Source of the DNA: Streptomyces natalensis ATCC 27448
GTDB lineage: Bacteria; Actinomycetota; Actinomycetes; Streptomycetales; Streptomycetaceae
Assembly: GCF_000935125.1 (NCBI RefSeq)
Contig: NZ_JRKI01000063.1
Location: forward strand, 186,001-250,000
Length of the DNA stretch: 64,000 nt
Reading direction: 5' to 3'
Below are positions 15,632 to 23,811 of this stretch, in pieces. Below the pieces are notes generated by a model that saw only the letters and a program-made list of their open reading frames with translations, was not told where the DNA came from and ran no database searches. How positions within the stretch are numbered: position 1 is the stretch's first letter; every line of letters begins with the position of its first letter. A program made the translations under genes and the position numbers.

Positions 15632-16990
15632 GTGGGACGACTCTTCGGCACGGACGGTGTGCGCGGCGTCGCCAATGCGGATCTGACGGCGGAGCTGGCG
15701 CTCGGCCTGTCGGTCGCGGCGGCGCATGTACTGGCGGAAGCCGGGACTTTTGAGGGGCACCGGCCGGTGGCCGTGGTCGGGCGCGATCCACGGGCGTCGG
15801 GGGAGTTCCTGGAGGCCGCGGTCGTCGCCGGACTGGCCAGCGCCGGGGTGGACGTCCTGCGGGTGGGGGTGCTGCCGACGCCGGCGGTGGCGTATCTGAC
15901 CGGCTCGCTCGGCGCGGACCTCGGCGTGATGCTCTCCGCCAGCCACAACCCGATGCCCGACAACGGCATCAAGTTCTTCGCCCGCGGCGGGCACAAGCTC
16001 GCCGACGAGCTGGAGGACCGCATCGAGCAGACCTACCGCGCGCACAGCTCCGGCGAGCCGTGGGAGCGGCCGACCGGTGACGGCGTGGGCCGGGTCACCG
16101 TCTACGACGAGGGCTTCGACAACTACGTCGCGCATCTGGTCGGCGTGCTGCCCAACCGCCTCGACGGGCTGACCATCGTCATCGACGGGGCGCACGGCGC
16201 GGCGGCGCGGGTCTCGCCCGAGGCGTTCGCGCGGGCCGGCGCCGAGGTCGTCACCATCGGCACCGAACCCGACGGCCTGAACATCAACGACGGCTGCGGC
16301 TCCACCCACCTCGACAAGCTGCGGGCCGCGGTCGTCGAGCACCGCGCGGACCTGGGCGTCGCACACGACGGCGATGCCGACCGCTGCCTGGCCGTGGACG
16401 GCGACGGCAACGAGGTCGACGGCGACCAGATCCTGGCCGTGCTCGCGCTGGGCATGCGCGAGGCCGGGACGCTGCGCAAGAACACCGTCGTCGCCACCGT
16501 CATGTCCAACCTGGGCTTCAAGCTGGCCCTGGAGCGCGAGGGCATCGACATCGTCCAGACGGCGGTCGGCGACCGTTACGTCCTGGAGGAGATGAAGGCG
16601 CACGGCTTGGCACTGGGCGGCGAGCAGTCCGGGCACGTCATCGTCCTCGACCACGCCACCACCGGCGACGGCACGCTGACCGGCCTGATGCTGGCGGCCC
16701 GGGTCGCCGCCACCGGCCGGTCGCTGGCCGAGCTGGCCCGGGTCATGGAGCGCCTGCCGCAGATCCTGATCAATGTGCCGGACGTCGACAAGTCCCGGGT
16801 GGCCACCTCCCCGGAGCTGACCGCCGCGGTCGCCGAGGCGGAGCGCGAACTGGGCGCCACCGGCCGGGTGCTGCTGCGCCCGTCCGGCACCGAGCCGCTG
16901 GTACGGGTGATGGTCGAGGCCGCCGACATCGAGCAGGCGCGGACCATCGCCGGCCGGCTCGCGGATGTGGTCAAGTCCGCGCTGGGATAG
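15632..16990 (+). CDS. glmM: Phosphoglucosamine mutase
   Basis: GlmM interconverts glucosamine-6-phosphate and glucosamine-1-phosphate on the way to UDP-GlcNAc and peptidoglycan. The product is 452 residues. The phosphoserine is expected at Ser104 in SASHNPMPDNG; the metal loop is DGDADR, the sugar loop GEQSGH, and the phosphate-binding RPSGTEPL is near the C-terminus. The GTG at 15632 has GGAGG at 15621-15625 with 6-base spacing; longer in-frame starts lack support. glmS, the preceding pathway step, is about 4.5 kb downstream. Confidence 0.97.
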   Translation: MGRLFGTDGVRGVANADLTAELALGLSVAAAHVLAEAGTFEGHRPVAVVGRDPRASGEFLEAAVVAGLASAGVDVLRVGVLPTPAVAYLTGSLGADLGVMLSASHNPMPDNGIKFFARGGHKLADELEDRIEQTYRAHSSGEPWERPTGDGVGRVTVYDEGFDNYVAHLVGVLPNRLDGLTIVIDGAHGAAARVSPEAFARAGAEVVTIGTEPDGLNINDGCGSTHLDKLRAAVVEHRADLGVAHDGDADRCLAVDGDGNEVDGDQILAVLALGMREAGTLRKNTVVATVMSNLGFKLALEREGIDIVQTAVGDRYVLEEMKAHGLALGGEQSGHVIVLDHATTGDGTLTGLMLAARVAATGRSLAELARVMERLPQILINVPDVDKSRVATSPELTAAVAEAERELGATGRVLLRPSGTEPLVRVMVEAADIEQARTIAGRLADVVKSALG

Positions 16991-17030
16991 TCCGCGACGG
17001 ACAGTCCCCACCGGGACGGTGATGTCCGAC

Positions 17031-17069
17031 CGGCCCCGCTAGCGCCGCTGCGCGCGCTCGGCGGGGCCG
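17031..17069. terminator. Hairpin at the glmM / DUF389 convergence
   Basis: CGGCCCCGC (17031-17039) pairs with GCGGGGCCG (17061-17069). It overlaps the last codons of the minus-strand gene and could serve as a terminator for glmM. Confidence 0.4.
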
Positions 17070-17989
17070 CTGTCGTGCCGGGCCCACAGGAATTTCTGGA
17101 GGGCGAGGGTGAGGGTGCCCGCGATCACGATGCCGGCCAGGTTCAGCAGGAGCTGACCGGCCGATCCCCAGGTCTGGGGGTAGTCGCCGTAGCTGAAGGC
17201 GACAGCGGCGTTCGCGGCCGCCGGGACGGTCGTCACGGAGATGGCCACGCCCACCAGGGCGCCCGATTTCGCCGAGGTCAGCGAGAGGGTGCCCGCGATC
17301 CCGGCCAGGAAGGCCACCACGAACGACATCAGGTCCGGCTTCCAGATGAAGGACGTGTTGGGGCGGGCGCTCTCGACCTTGTGCTTCGTGAACAGCCCCA
17401 CCGCGTCCATGAAGAAGCTGAAGCCGACGGTCAGCACCATGGCGACGGCGAAGCCGACGGCCAGCGCGGTCAGGGAGCGCCAGGCCAGCCGGGGCGCCCG
17501 TTGCACCAGCGCCGTGCACAGGCCGGCCAGCGGGCCGAACTCCGGCCCCACCGCCATCGCCCCCACGATCAGGACGGCGTTGTCCAGCACCACACCGCAC
17601 GCCGCGATCAGCGTCGCCAGGGCCAGGAATGCCAGATAGGTGACCGAAAGCGTCGACTCCTCGTGGGTCTCGTCGGTCAGCGACTCCCACAGCACGGCGT
17701 CGGCGCCCTCGCCCGGCGCCTCCTCCTCCGCCCGGTCGGCGCGCACCGACAGCGACAGATCGATGTCCTCGACGGCGATCGACCCGTGCTGGTCCAGGCC
17801 CATCTCCCGCAGGCGGGCCAGCACCCCGTCCCCGGCCTCCCGGGCCACATCGCACAGCACCACATCGCCCTGCGGATCCCGGGCGGCGCCGGTCAGTACC
17901 GCCAGATGGGCCGTGCCGACGGTCTCGTCCAGCAGCCGCAGGACCTCCTCCGTACGGTCCGCGGGAACTATCAGTCGCAGATGCAGCAT
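17039..17989 (-). CDS. DUF389 family membrane protein
   Basis: The 316-residue product has a soluble N-terminal domain of about 110 residues (LHLRLIVPADRTEEVLRLL) and then five or six hydrophobic helices. The family signatures VLIVGAMAVGPEFGPLAGL and TSAKSGALVGVAISVTTVPA are characteristic of DUF389. The biochemical function of the family is not established. The start at MLHLRL is chosen from family alignment; upstream in-frame sequence is arginine/cysteine-rich noise. Its start lies 13 bases after the coaA stop, so the two form a minus-strand pair. Confidence 0.88.
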   Translation of the reverse strand: MLHLRLIVPADRTEEVLRLLDETVGTAHLAVLTGAARDPQGDVVLCDVAREAGDGVLARLREMGLDQHGSIAVEDIDLSLSVRADRAEEEAPGEGADAVLWESLTDETHEESTLSVTYLAFLALATLIAACGVVLDNAVLIVGAMAVGPEFGPLAGLCTALVQRAPRLAWRSLTALAVGFAVAMVLTVGFSFFMDAVGLFTKHKVESARPNTSFIWKPDLMSFVVAFLAGIAGTLSLTSAKSGALVGVAISVTTVPAAANAAVAFSYGDYPQTWGSAGQLLLNLAGIVIAGTLTLALQKFLWARHDSGPAERAQRR

Positions 17990-18002
17990 CTGGTGCGCAC
18001 TC

Positions 18003-18995
18003 CTAAAGCTTGCGCAGCGACAGCCGCTGCACCTTGTGGTCCGGTCCCTTGCGCAGCACCAGGTTGGCGCGGCCGCGGGTGGGAGCCACATTCTGCTGGA
18101 GATTGGGCTTGTTGATGGTGCGCCACATCATGCGGCAGTAGTCCAGCGCCTCCTCCTCGGAGACCTGGGTGTACTTGCGGAAGTACGAGAACGGGTTCTG
18201 GAAGGCGGTTGCGCGCAGTTTGCGGAAGCGGCCGAGGTACCACTGCTCGATGTCCTCGGTGCGCGCGTCCACGTAGACGGAGAAGTCGAAGAAGTCGGCG
18301 AGCCCGAGGCGGGTGCGGCCGTCCTTGCCGGGCAGGGCGGGCTGGAGGACGTTGAGGCCCTCGACGATGAGGATGTCGGGGCGGTGCACGGTCAGCTGCT
18401 CGCCGGGCACGATGTCGTAGATGAGGTGGGAGTACACCGGGGCGGTCACCTCCGCCTTGCCCGCCTTCACATCCGCCACGAAGCGGGTCAGCGCCCGGCG
18501 GTCGTACGACTCGGGGAAGCCCTTGCGGGACATCAGCCCGCGCCGGTGCAGTTCGGCGTTGGGGAAGAGGAAGCCGTCCGTGGTGATCAGCTCGACCCGC
18601 GGGTGCTCCGGCCAGCGCGCGAGCAGCGCCTGCAACAGCCGTGCGGTGGTGGACTTGCCGACCGCCACGCTGCCCGCGACCCCTATGACGAACGGCGTGC
18701 CGGGCTGTGGGCCCCCGCCCGCATCGCCCAGGAAGGTGTTCAGGGCGCCGCGCAGATTGCTGGTCGCCCCCACGTACAGATTCAGCAGCCGCGACAGCGG
18801 CAGATAGACGTCCCGTACCTCTTCCAGGTCGATGACGTCACCCAGGCCGCGCAGCCGTTCGACCTCATCGGCCGTCAGCGGCAGTGGTGTCTTCTCCCGC
18901 AGGGCGCTCCACTGAGCGCGCGTCAGATCGACGTACGGGGAACTCTCGGCGCGGCGTCGCTGCTGCGCATCGGTCGTCAGGGGCACGCGCCCCAT
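18003..18995 (-). CDS. coaA: Type I pantothenate kinase
   Basis: CoaA phosphorylates pantothenate, the first committed step of coenzyme A synthesis. The product is 330 residues. The P-loop GVAGSVAVGKST lies at residues 105-116; LITTDGFLFPN and the LIVEGLNVLQ strand follow as in other type I enzymes. No SD is evident; the ATG is preceded by GCGCACA. It is transcribed with the downstream DUF389 gene and divergently from the small acidic protein gene. Confidence 0.96.
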   Translation of the reverse strand: MGRVPLTTDAQQRRRAESSPYVDLTRAQWSALREKTPLPLTADEVERLRGLGDVIDLEEVRDVYLPLSRLLNLYVGATSNLRGALNTFLGDAGGGPQPGTPFVIGVAGSVAVGKSTTARLLQALLARWPEHPRVELITTDGFLFPNAELHRRGLMSRKGFPESYDRRALTRFVADVKAGKAEVTAPVYSHLIYDIVPGEQLTVHRPDILIVEGLNVLQPALPGKDGRTRLGLADFFDFSVYVDARTEDIEQWYLGRFRKLRATAFQNPFSYFRKYTQVSEEEALDYCRMMWRTINKPNLQQNVAPTRGRANLVLRKGPDHKVQRLSLRKL

Positions 18996-19273
18996 TGTGC
19001 GCAGCCGGGCCGCCGGGTCTCGCGCGGGGGCCGGACAAGGGGTGTCGCGGATGCGGAGGCCACCCCGCCGTGGCCGGGGTCGGCCACCTCCAGGCGCTGC
19101 ACCACAAGTTCATGCCGGATTTACCGGCCCGTGCCGCTGAGGCGCTTCACTGAGCACGCTGTGCGGGGCCCGGACGGGGGTATCGCGGGGATCGGGGCGG
19201 TTCGTCCCGAGGTTGTCGTGAGTGCCTGTACCCGACGGATATTGCCCGGTACGGTCGCTGGAGGACGAGACAG

Positions 19274-19561
19274 GTGAGACAGGGGGTCGGCGTGCGCACG
19301 CGCCTGTTGGGACGGCTTCGGGCACGGTCCGAGGAGAAGCACCATGGCCTGGCGGCGAACGACGCCGCCGCGGCCGCTTTTGCCTCCCGGATCCGCGCGG
19401 AACTGGCCGAGGACCTCCCCGAGGACGACCTCGACGAGGACCTCGCCGACATTCTGGCGACCTATGAGCGCGGCAGCCGGCCCGGTACGGATGAGGATGA
19501 GGACGAGGAGTTCCTGGAGACGGTGCGGGAGGCGCTGGAGCGGATAGAGCGGGGGTACTAG
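19274..19561 (+). CDS. Small acidic hypothetical protein
   Basis: This is a 95-residue protein of unknown function. A basic N-terminus (VRTRLLGRLRARSEEK) leads into an acidic helical C-terminus rich in Glu and Asp (EDLPEDDLDEDL, TDEDEDEEF). The GTG at 19274 has GGAGG at 19260-19264, 9 bases upstream. Codon usage has the G/C third-position bias of a real gene. The 278-bp gap before it holds no other feature I can support. Confidence 0.65.
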   Translation: MRQGVGVRTRLLGRLRARSEEKHHGLAANDAAAAAFASRIRAELAEDLPEDDLDEDLADILATYERGSRPGTDEDEDEEFLETVREALERIERGY

Positions 19562-19710
19562 GGCGCTTCCACCGGGTCGGCGACGGCCCGTGCACCCCGC
19601 CGCGGGCCGCGCGGAAGAGGGGGGGAGCTGCTGTCGGTTGAGTGCGTACGAGTGTGTTCTGGCGTGTGTGCGTGCGTGCTCGGGTTGCGGCTGTGTGAGG
19701 CTTGGAGGGA

Positions 19711-19785
19711 GGGAACGGAAGTTCCCTGATCGAACGCGTGACGTTTTCCAGGCGTGGTCGTTGAACGTGGGTGACGGGCACGTTC
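19711..19785 (+). other. Paired hairpins upstream of tnpB-like gene (possible element left end)
   Basis: GGGAAC-GGAA-GTTCCC (19711-19726) and GAACGTG-N9-CACGTTC (19763-19785) are perfect small stems just upstream of the tnpB-like start. Subterminal hairpins are the hallmark of IS200/IS605 ends, so this may be the left end of the element. They could equally be a translational leader. No matching right end was identified before glmS. Confidence 0.35.
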
Positions 19786-19809
19786 GGGCCGCGCGGGAGG
19801 GGTTTCGGG

Positions 19810-21423
19810 GTGGGTGTGCTGCGTAAGATGTCAGCGCCGTTCGTTGCCCTCGGGTCGTCCGGCGTCGCCATCCGCACCCGCCTCAAGCACCTCACGCCCG
19901 AGGACGAGGGAGTCTTGCGTGTGGTGGGTGCGCACCTGGGCTTGCTTGCTTCCCGCGACCTCAGGCGGCGGTGTGCCGATGGGCTGGAGCACTCCAGCGA
20001 TACGTGGGCCGAGCGCAAGCGTGCCCTGACCGGGGAGTCCTCCTCCCGCTGGGCCGGATCGATCACCAAGGTCAACCACGACCAGTGGGCACTGTCCCGC
20101 AGGGCTCAACTCGCCCATATCCAAGGGCTGGAAGCGGGCATGAAAACGATCGAGCACCGGTTGTCCCTGCCGGTCGGCGAGCGCGGCTCGAAACGTGCTC
20201 CAGGCGGGTACCGCAGCCGGCAAGAGTGGTTTGCCAAGACCCGGCGCCTGCACGTGCTGGAGGACCAGCTGACCGCTGAGCGGGCCGACCGCGAAGCCGG
20301 ACGCGTCCGCGTCGTACGGGGCGGCAAGAAGCTGGCCCGAGGCCGTCACCATCTCGAAGCCGCCCAGCTCACCGCAGAGCAGTGGCGCCAGCGCTGGGAA
20401 GCCTCCCGCTGGTTCCTCGCTGCTGACGGCGAGAGCGGGAAGCGGTTCGGGAACGAGACGGTCCGCGTTACCCCCGACGGCGAAGTCTCTCTCAAACTGC
20501 CCGCTCCGCTCGCTCACCTGGCCAACGCCCGAAACGGCCGGTACGTGTTCGCCGCCCGTGTGCACTTTCATCACCGGGGTGATCAGTGGGCCGACCGTGT
20601 GTCCGCTCACCGGGCCGTCGCGTACCGCATCCACCTCGACGTCGAGCGCTCACGCTGGTATCTCACCGCCTCGTGGACGATCCCGCCGGTCAAGACCGTG
20701 CCCCTCGCCCGGGCCCGCAAGGGCGGCATGGTCGGCGTCGATGCGAACGCCGATCACCTGGCCGCATGGCGGCTCGACGAGCACGGCAACCCGTGCGGCG
20801 CGCCGAGCCGGTTCTTCTTCGACCTGGATGGGGCGGCCTCCTTTCGGGACGCCCAGGTGCGGCACGCCCTGATCCGGCTGCTGCACTGGGCTCAGCGACA
20901 CAACCTGTCGATCGCGATCGAAGACCTCGACTTCGGCGCGGAGAAGACCCGCGAGAAGCACGGACGGCGCAAGCGGTTCCGCAACCTGATCTCCGGCATG
21001 CCCGTGAGCAAACTGAGGGCCCGGCTGGTGTCGATGGCCGCCGAACTCGGCATCACCATCGTCGCCGTCGACCCGGCCTACACCTCCCAGTGGGGCGCGC
21101 AGCACTGGCGTAAGCCCCTCACCAGCAAGACCAGGAAGACCACCCGTCACGACGCGGCGAGCGTCGCGATCGGACGACGCGCCCTCGGGCACCGTATCCG
21201 GCGACGGACGGCACCGCCCCACGACGACCAGAGCGATCGTCGTGGGCATCGGACCGCCCAGGCCGGAGGCGGCGCCCGGGGGCGTGAGGGAACCTGCCCC
21301 CGCATTCCCGGACCACGGACACGATCCGATGGCGCTGTATGCGGAGCGAAAGCGGGGGACCAGGACGCTCAACACCGTTCGGAGCGTCCGGCTGAGCCCG
21401 TGCAACTCATGCTCAGTCTTTAG
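19810..21423 (+). CDS. Lone TnpB-like RuvC protein (IS200/IS605-type, no zinc ribbon)
   Basis: The 537-residue protein belongs to the TnpB / transposon-accessory group. TnpB proteins are RNA-guided nucleases of IS200/IS605 elements. The RuvC triad is visible: Asp311 in GVDANADH, Glu371 in IAIEDLDF and Asp448 in RHDAASVAIG. The CxxC...CxxC ribbon normally between RuvC II and III is absent: after VDPAYTSQWG the chain runs straight to the last Asp. GTG at 19810 follows GGGAGGGG (19795-19802). No TnpA is present. The tail after RuvC III (about 80 residues) is Arg/Gly/Pro-rich. The stop lies 21 bases before glmS. Confidence 0.85.
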   Translation: MGVLRKMSAPFVALGSSGVAIRTRLKHLTPEDEGVLRVVGAHLGLLASRDLRRRCADGLEHSSDTWAERKRALTGESSSRWAGSITKVNHDQWALSRRAQLAHIQGLEAGMKTIEHRLSLPVGERGSKRAPGGYRSRQEWFAKTRRLHVLEDQLTAERADREAGRVRVVRGGKKLARGRHHLEAAQLTAEQWRQRWEASRWFLAADGESGKRFGNETVRVTPDGEVSLKLPAPLAHLANARNGRYVFAARVHFHHRGDQWADRVSAHRAVAYRIHLDVERSRWYLTASWTIPPVKTVPLARARKGGMVGVDANADHLAAWRLDEHGNPCGAPSRFFFDLDGAASFRDAQVRHALIRLLHWAQRHNLSIAIEDLDFGAEKTREKHGRRKRFRNLISGMPVSKLRARLVSMAAELGITIVAVDPAYTSQWGAQHWRKPLTSKTRKTTRHDAASVAIGRRALGHRIRRRTAPPHDDQSDRRGHRTAQAGGGARGREGTCPRIPGPRTRSDGAVCGAKAGDQDAQHRSERPAEPVQLMLSL

Positions 21424-21432
21424 GAACGGTCG

Positions 21433-21438
21433 TAGGCT
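21433..21438 (+). promoter_or_regulatory. Candidate -10 box for glmS (leaderless)
   Basis: TAGGCT lies 6 bases before the glmS ATG, in the 21-base gap after the tnpB-like stop. No SD is present. A good -35 was not found at 17-18 bases, so the promoter is tentative. Confidence 0.35.
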
Positions 21439-21444
21439 GCCTCC

Positions 21445-23292
21445 ATGTGCGGAATCGTGGGTTATGTGGGAGGGCAGTCCGCCCTCGACGTCGTGCTGGC
21501 CGGGCTGAAACGGCTGGAGTACCGCGGGTATGACTCGGCGGGGGTGGCCGTGCTGGCCGACGGAGGGCTGGCGGCGGCCAAGAAGGCGGGGAAGCTGGCC
21601 AATCTGGAGAAGGAGCTGGCGGACCGTCCGCTGCCCACGGGGTCGACCGGGATCGGGCACACCCGGTGGGCCACGCACGGCGCGCCGACGGACGAGAACG
21701 CCCATCCCCATCTGGACAACGCGGGGCGGGTGTCGGTCGTCCACAACGGGATCATCGAGAACTTCGCCGCGCTGCGGTCCGAACTGGCCGACCGCGGGCA
21801 TGTCCTGGCGTCCGAGACGGACACCGAGGTCGTGGCGCATCTGCTCGCCGAGGCGTATTCGTCGTGCGGCGAGCTGCCCGAGGCGATGCGGCAGGTGTGC
21901 CGGCGGCTGGAGGGGGCGTTCACGCTGGTGGCGGTGCATGCGGATGCGCCGGATCTGGTGGTCGGGGCGCGCCGGAACTCGCCGCTGGTGGTCGGGATCG
22001 GGGAGGACGAGGCGTTTCTCGCCTCCGATGTCGCGGCGTTCATCGCGCACACCCGTGAGGCCATCGAACTGGGCCAGGACCAGGTCGTGGAGCTGCGCCG
22101 GGACGGCGTCACGGTGACGGACTTCGAGGGGGCGCCGGCGCCGGTGCGGGCGTATCACGTCGACTGGGACGCCTCGGCCGCCGAGAAGGACGGCCATGAC
22201 TACTTCATGCTCAAGGAGATCGCGGAGCAGCCGAAGGCCGTGGCCGACACGCTGCTGGGCCGTATCGACGGCTCCGGGGTGCTCTCCCTGGACGAGGTGC
22301 GTATTTCCGGGGAGGTGCTGCGGGAGGTCGACAAGGTCGTCATCGTGGCCTGCGGTACGGCCTATCACGCGGGAATGATCGCCAAATACGCGATCGAGCA
22401 CTGGACGCGGATTCCGTGTGAAACGGAGTTGGCGAGCGAATTCCGCTACCGCGATCCCATTCTCGACCGGCGGACTCTGGTGATCGCCATCAGCCAGTCC
22501 GGCGAGACGATGGACACGCTGATGGCGCTGCGGCACGCCCGCGAACAGGGCGCGAAGGTGCTCGCCATCTGCAATACGAACGGCTCGACCATTCCGCGGG
22601 AATCGGATGCGGTGCTCTACACGCATGCCGGTCCGGAGGTCGCGGTGGCGTCGACCAAGGCGTTCCTGACGCAGCTGGTGGCGTGCTATCTCGTGGCCCT
22701 CTACCTCGCACAGGTGCGGGGCAACAAATGGGGCGACGAAATCCGGGACGTGGTGTGCGAGCTGGCGGCCATGGGCGAGAAGGTCCAGGAAGTGCTGGGG
22801 ACCATGGAGCCGGTGCGCGAACTGGCACGGGGCCTGGCCGACAAGAACACCGTGCTGTTCCTGGGGCGGCACGTCGGCTATCCGGTGGCGCTGGAAGGCG
22901 CGCTCAAGCTCAAGGAACTCGCGTATATGCACGCGGAGGGCTTCGCGGCCGGTGAGCTCAAGCACGGGCCCATCGCGCTGATCGAGGACGATGTGCCGGT
23001 CGTGGTGGTCGTGCCGTCGCCGCGCGGGCGTTCCGTGCTCCACGACAAGATCGTCTCGAACATCCAGGAAATCCGGGCCCGCGGGGCGCGCACCATCGTC
23101 ATCGCGGAGGAGGGCGACGAGGCGGTGGCCCCGTACGCCGATCACCTCGTACGGATTCCGCGGACGCCGGTGCTGCTCCAGCCGCTGGTGGCCTCCGTAC
23201 CGCTCCAGGTGTTCGCCTGCGAGCTGGCCACGGCGCGCGGCAACGAGGTCGACCAGCCCCGCAATCTCGCCAAGTCGGTGACGGTGGAATGA
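21445..23292 (+). CDS. glmS: Glutamine-fructose-6-phosphate aminotransferase (isomerizing)
   Basis: GlmS makes glucosamine-6-phosphate from fructose-6-phosphate and glutamine, the entry to amino-sugar and peptidoglycan synthesis. The product is 615 residues. The N-terminal glutaminase domain begins MCGIVGYVG with the catalytic Cys at position 2. Two SIS domains follow (ISQSGETMDTL is in the first), and the C-terminus ends NLAKSVTVE as in the family. No glmS ribozyme is present upstream; there is no room between the tnpB-like stop and the ATG. acpS follows 31 bases later. Confidence 0.97.
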   Translation: MCGIVGYVGGQSALDVVLAGLKRLEYRGYDSAGVAVLADGGLAAAKKAGKLANLEKELADRPLPTGSTGIGHTRWATHGAPTDENAHPHLDNAGRVSVVHNGIIENFAALRSELADRGHVLASETDTEVVAHLLAEAYSSCGELPEAMRQVCRRLEGAFTLVAVHADAPDLVVGARRNSPLVVGIGEDEAFLASDVAAFIAHTREAIELGQDQVVELRRDGVTVTDFEGAPAPVRAYHVDWDASAAEKDGHDYFMLKEIAEQPKAVADTLLGRIDGSGVLSLDEVRISGEVLREVDKVVIVACGTAYHAGMIAKYAIEHWTRIPCETELASEFRYRDPILDRRTLVIAISQSGETMDTLMALRHAREQGAKVLAICNTNGSTIPRESDAVLYTHAGPEVAVASTKAFLTQLVACYLVALYLAQVRGNKWGDEIRDVVCELAAMGEKVQEVLGTMEPVRELARGLADKNTVLFLGRHVGYPVALEGALKLKELAYMHAEGFAAGELKHGPIALIEDDVPVVVVVPSPRGRSVLHDKIVSNIQEIRARGARTIVIAEEGDEAVAPYADHLVRIPRTPVLLQPLVASVPLQVFACELATARGNEVDQPRNLAKSVTVE

Positions 23293-23323
23293 CGGGGCGG
23301 ACGAGCGAGCGGCGGGGGCGCGG

Positions 23324-23692
23324 GTGATTATCGGGGTCGGGATCGATGTCGCCGAGATCGACCGGTTCGGGGCGGCGCTGGAGCGCACGCCGGAACTGGC
23401 CCAACGGCTCTTCATCGAGGCGGAGTTGATGCTGTCCAGCGGGGAGCGGCGGGGCGTCGCCTCCCTGGCGGCGCGGTTCGCGGCCAAGGAGGCGGTGGCC
23501 AAGGCGCTCGGCGCGCCCGGCGGGCTGCACTGGACGGATGCGGAGGTCTACGTCGAGGACAGCGGCCGGCCGCGGCTGCGGGTGCGCGGCACGGTCGCGG
23601 CCTGCGCGGCCGAACTCGGCGTGCGCTCCTGGCATGTGTCACTCAGTCACGATGCGGGCGTGGCCTCGGCGGTGGTGATCGCCGAGGGGTGA
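23324..23692 (+). CDS. acpS: Holo-[acyl-carrier-protein] synthase
   Basis: AcpS transfers 4'-phosphopantetheine from CoA to the acyl carrier protein. The product is 122 residues, full length. The Mg-binding GIGVDIAEIDRF-type start (here VGIDVAEIDRF) and RFAAKEAVAKALG are present. GTG at 23324 gives the family N-terminus IIGVGIDV. It is 31 bases downstream of glmS and probably co-transcribed. Confidence 0.95.
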   Translation: MIIGVGIDVAEIDRFGAALERTPELAQRLFIEAELMLSSGERRGVASLAARFAAKEAVAKALGAPGGLHWTDAEVYVEDSGRPRLRVRGTVAACAAELGVRSWHVSLSHDAGVASAVVIAEG

Positions 23693-23707
23693 GCCCCGGT
23701 GCGGGGG

Positions 23708-23768
23708 CCAGGGCCTGTCCGATGGGTCGGCGTGGGCCCGCTACGCCCACCCATCGGACAGGCCCTGG
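23708..23768. repeat. Perfect 20-bp inverted repeat between acpS and nnrD
   Basis: CCAGGGCCTGTCCGATGGGT (23708-23727) is exactly complementary to 23749-23768. The 21-base centre can add an inner 5-bp GGCGT/ACGCC stem. It may be a strong terminator for glmS-acpS or a small palindromic mobile element. No target-site duplication was recognised. Confidence 0.6.
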
Positions 23769-23811
23769 CGTGTGACGAGCCCCGCCGTGGCCGCGGTGTG
23801 AGACTGGCCCC

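Noticed and set aside
21424..21444. glmS ribozyme upstream of glmS
   Set aside because: Only 21 bases separate the tnpB-like stop from the ATG, and no ribozyme core is present; it is also a Firmicutes feature.
20650..23502. 950-residue open frame antisense to glmS
   Set aside because: It mirrors glmS codon bias on the opposite strand, gives Arg/His/Gly-rich sequence without domains and has no SD. glmS is unquestionably coding.
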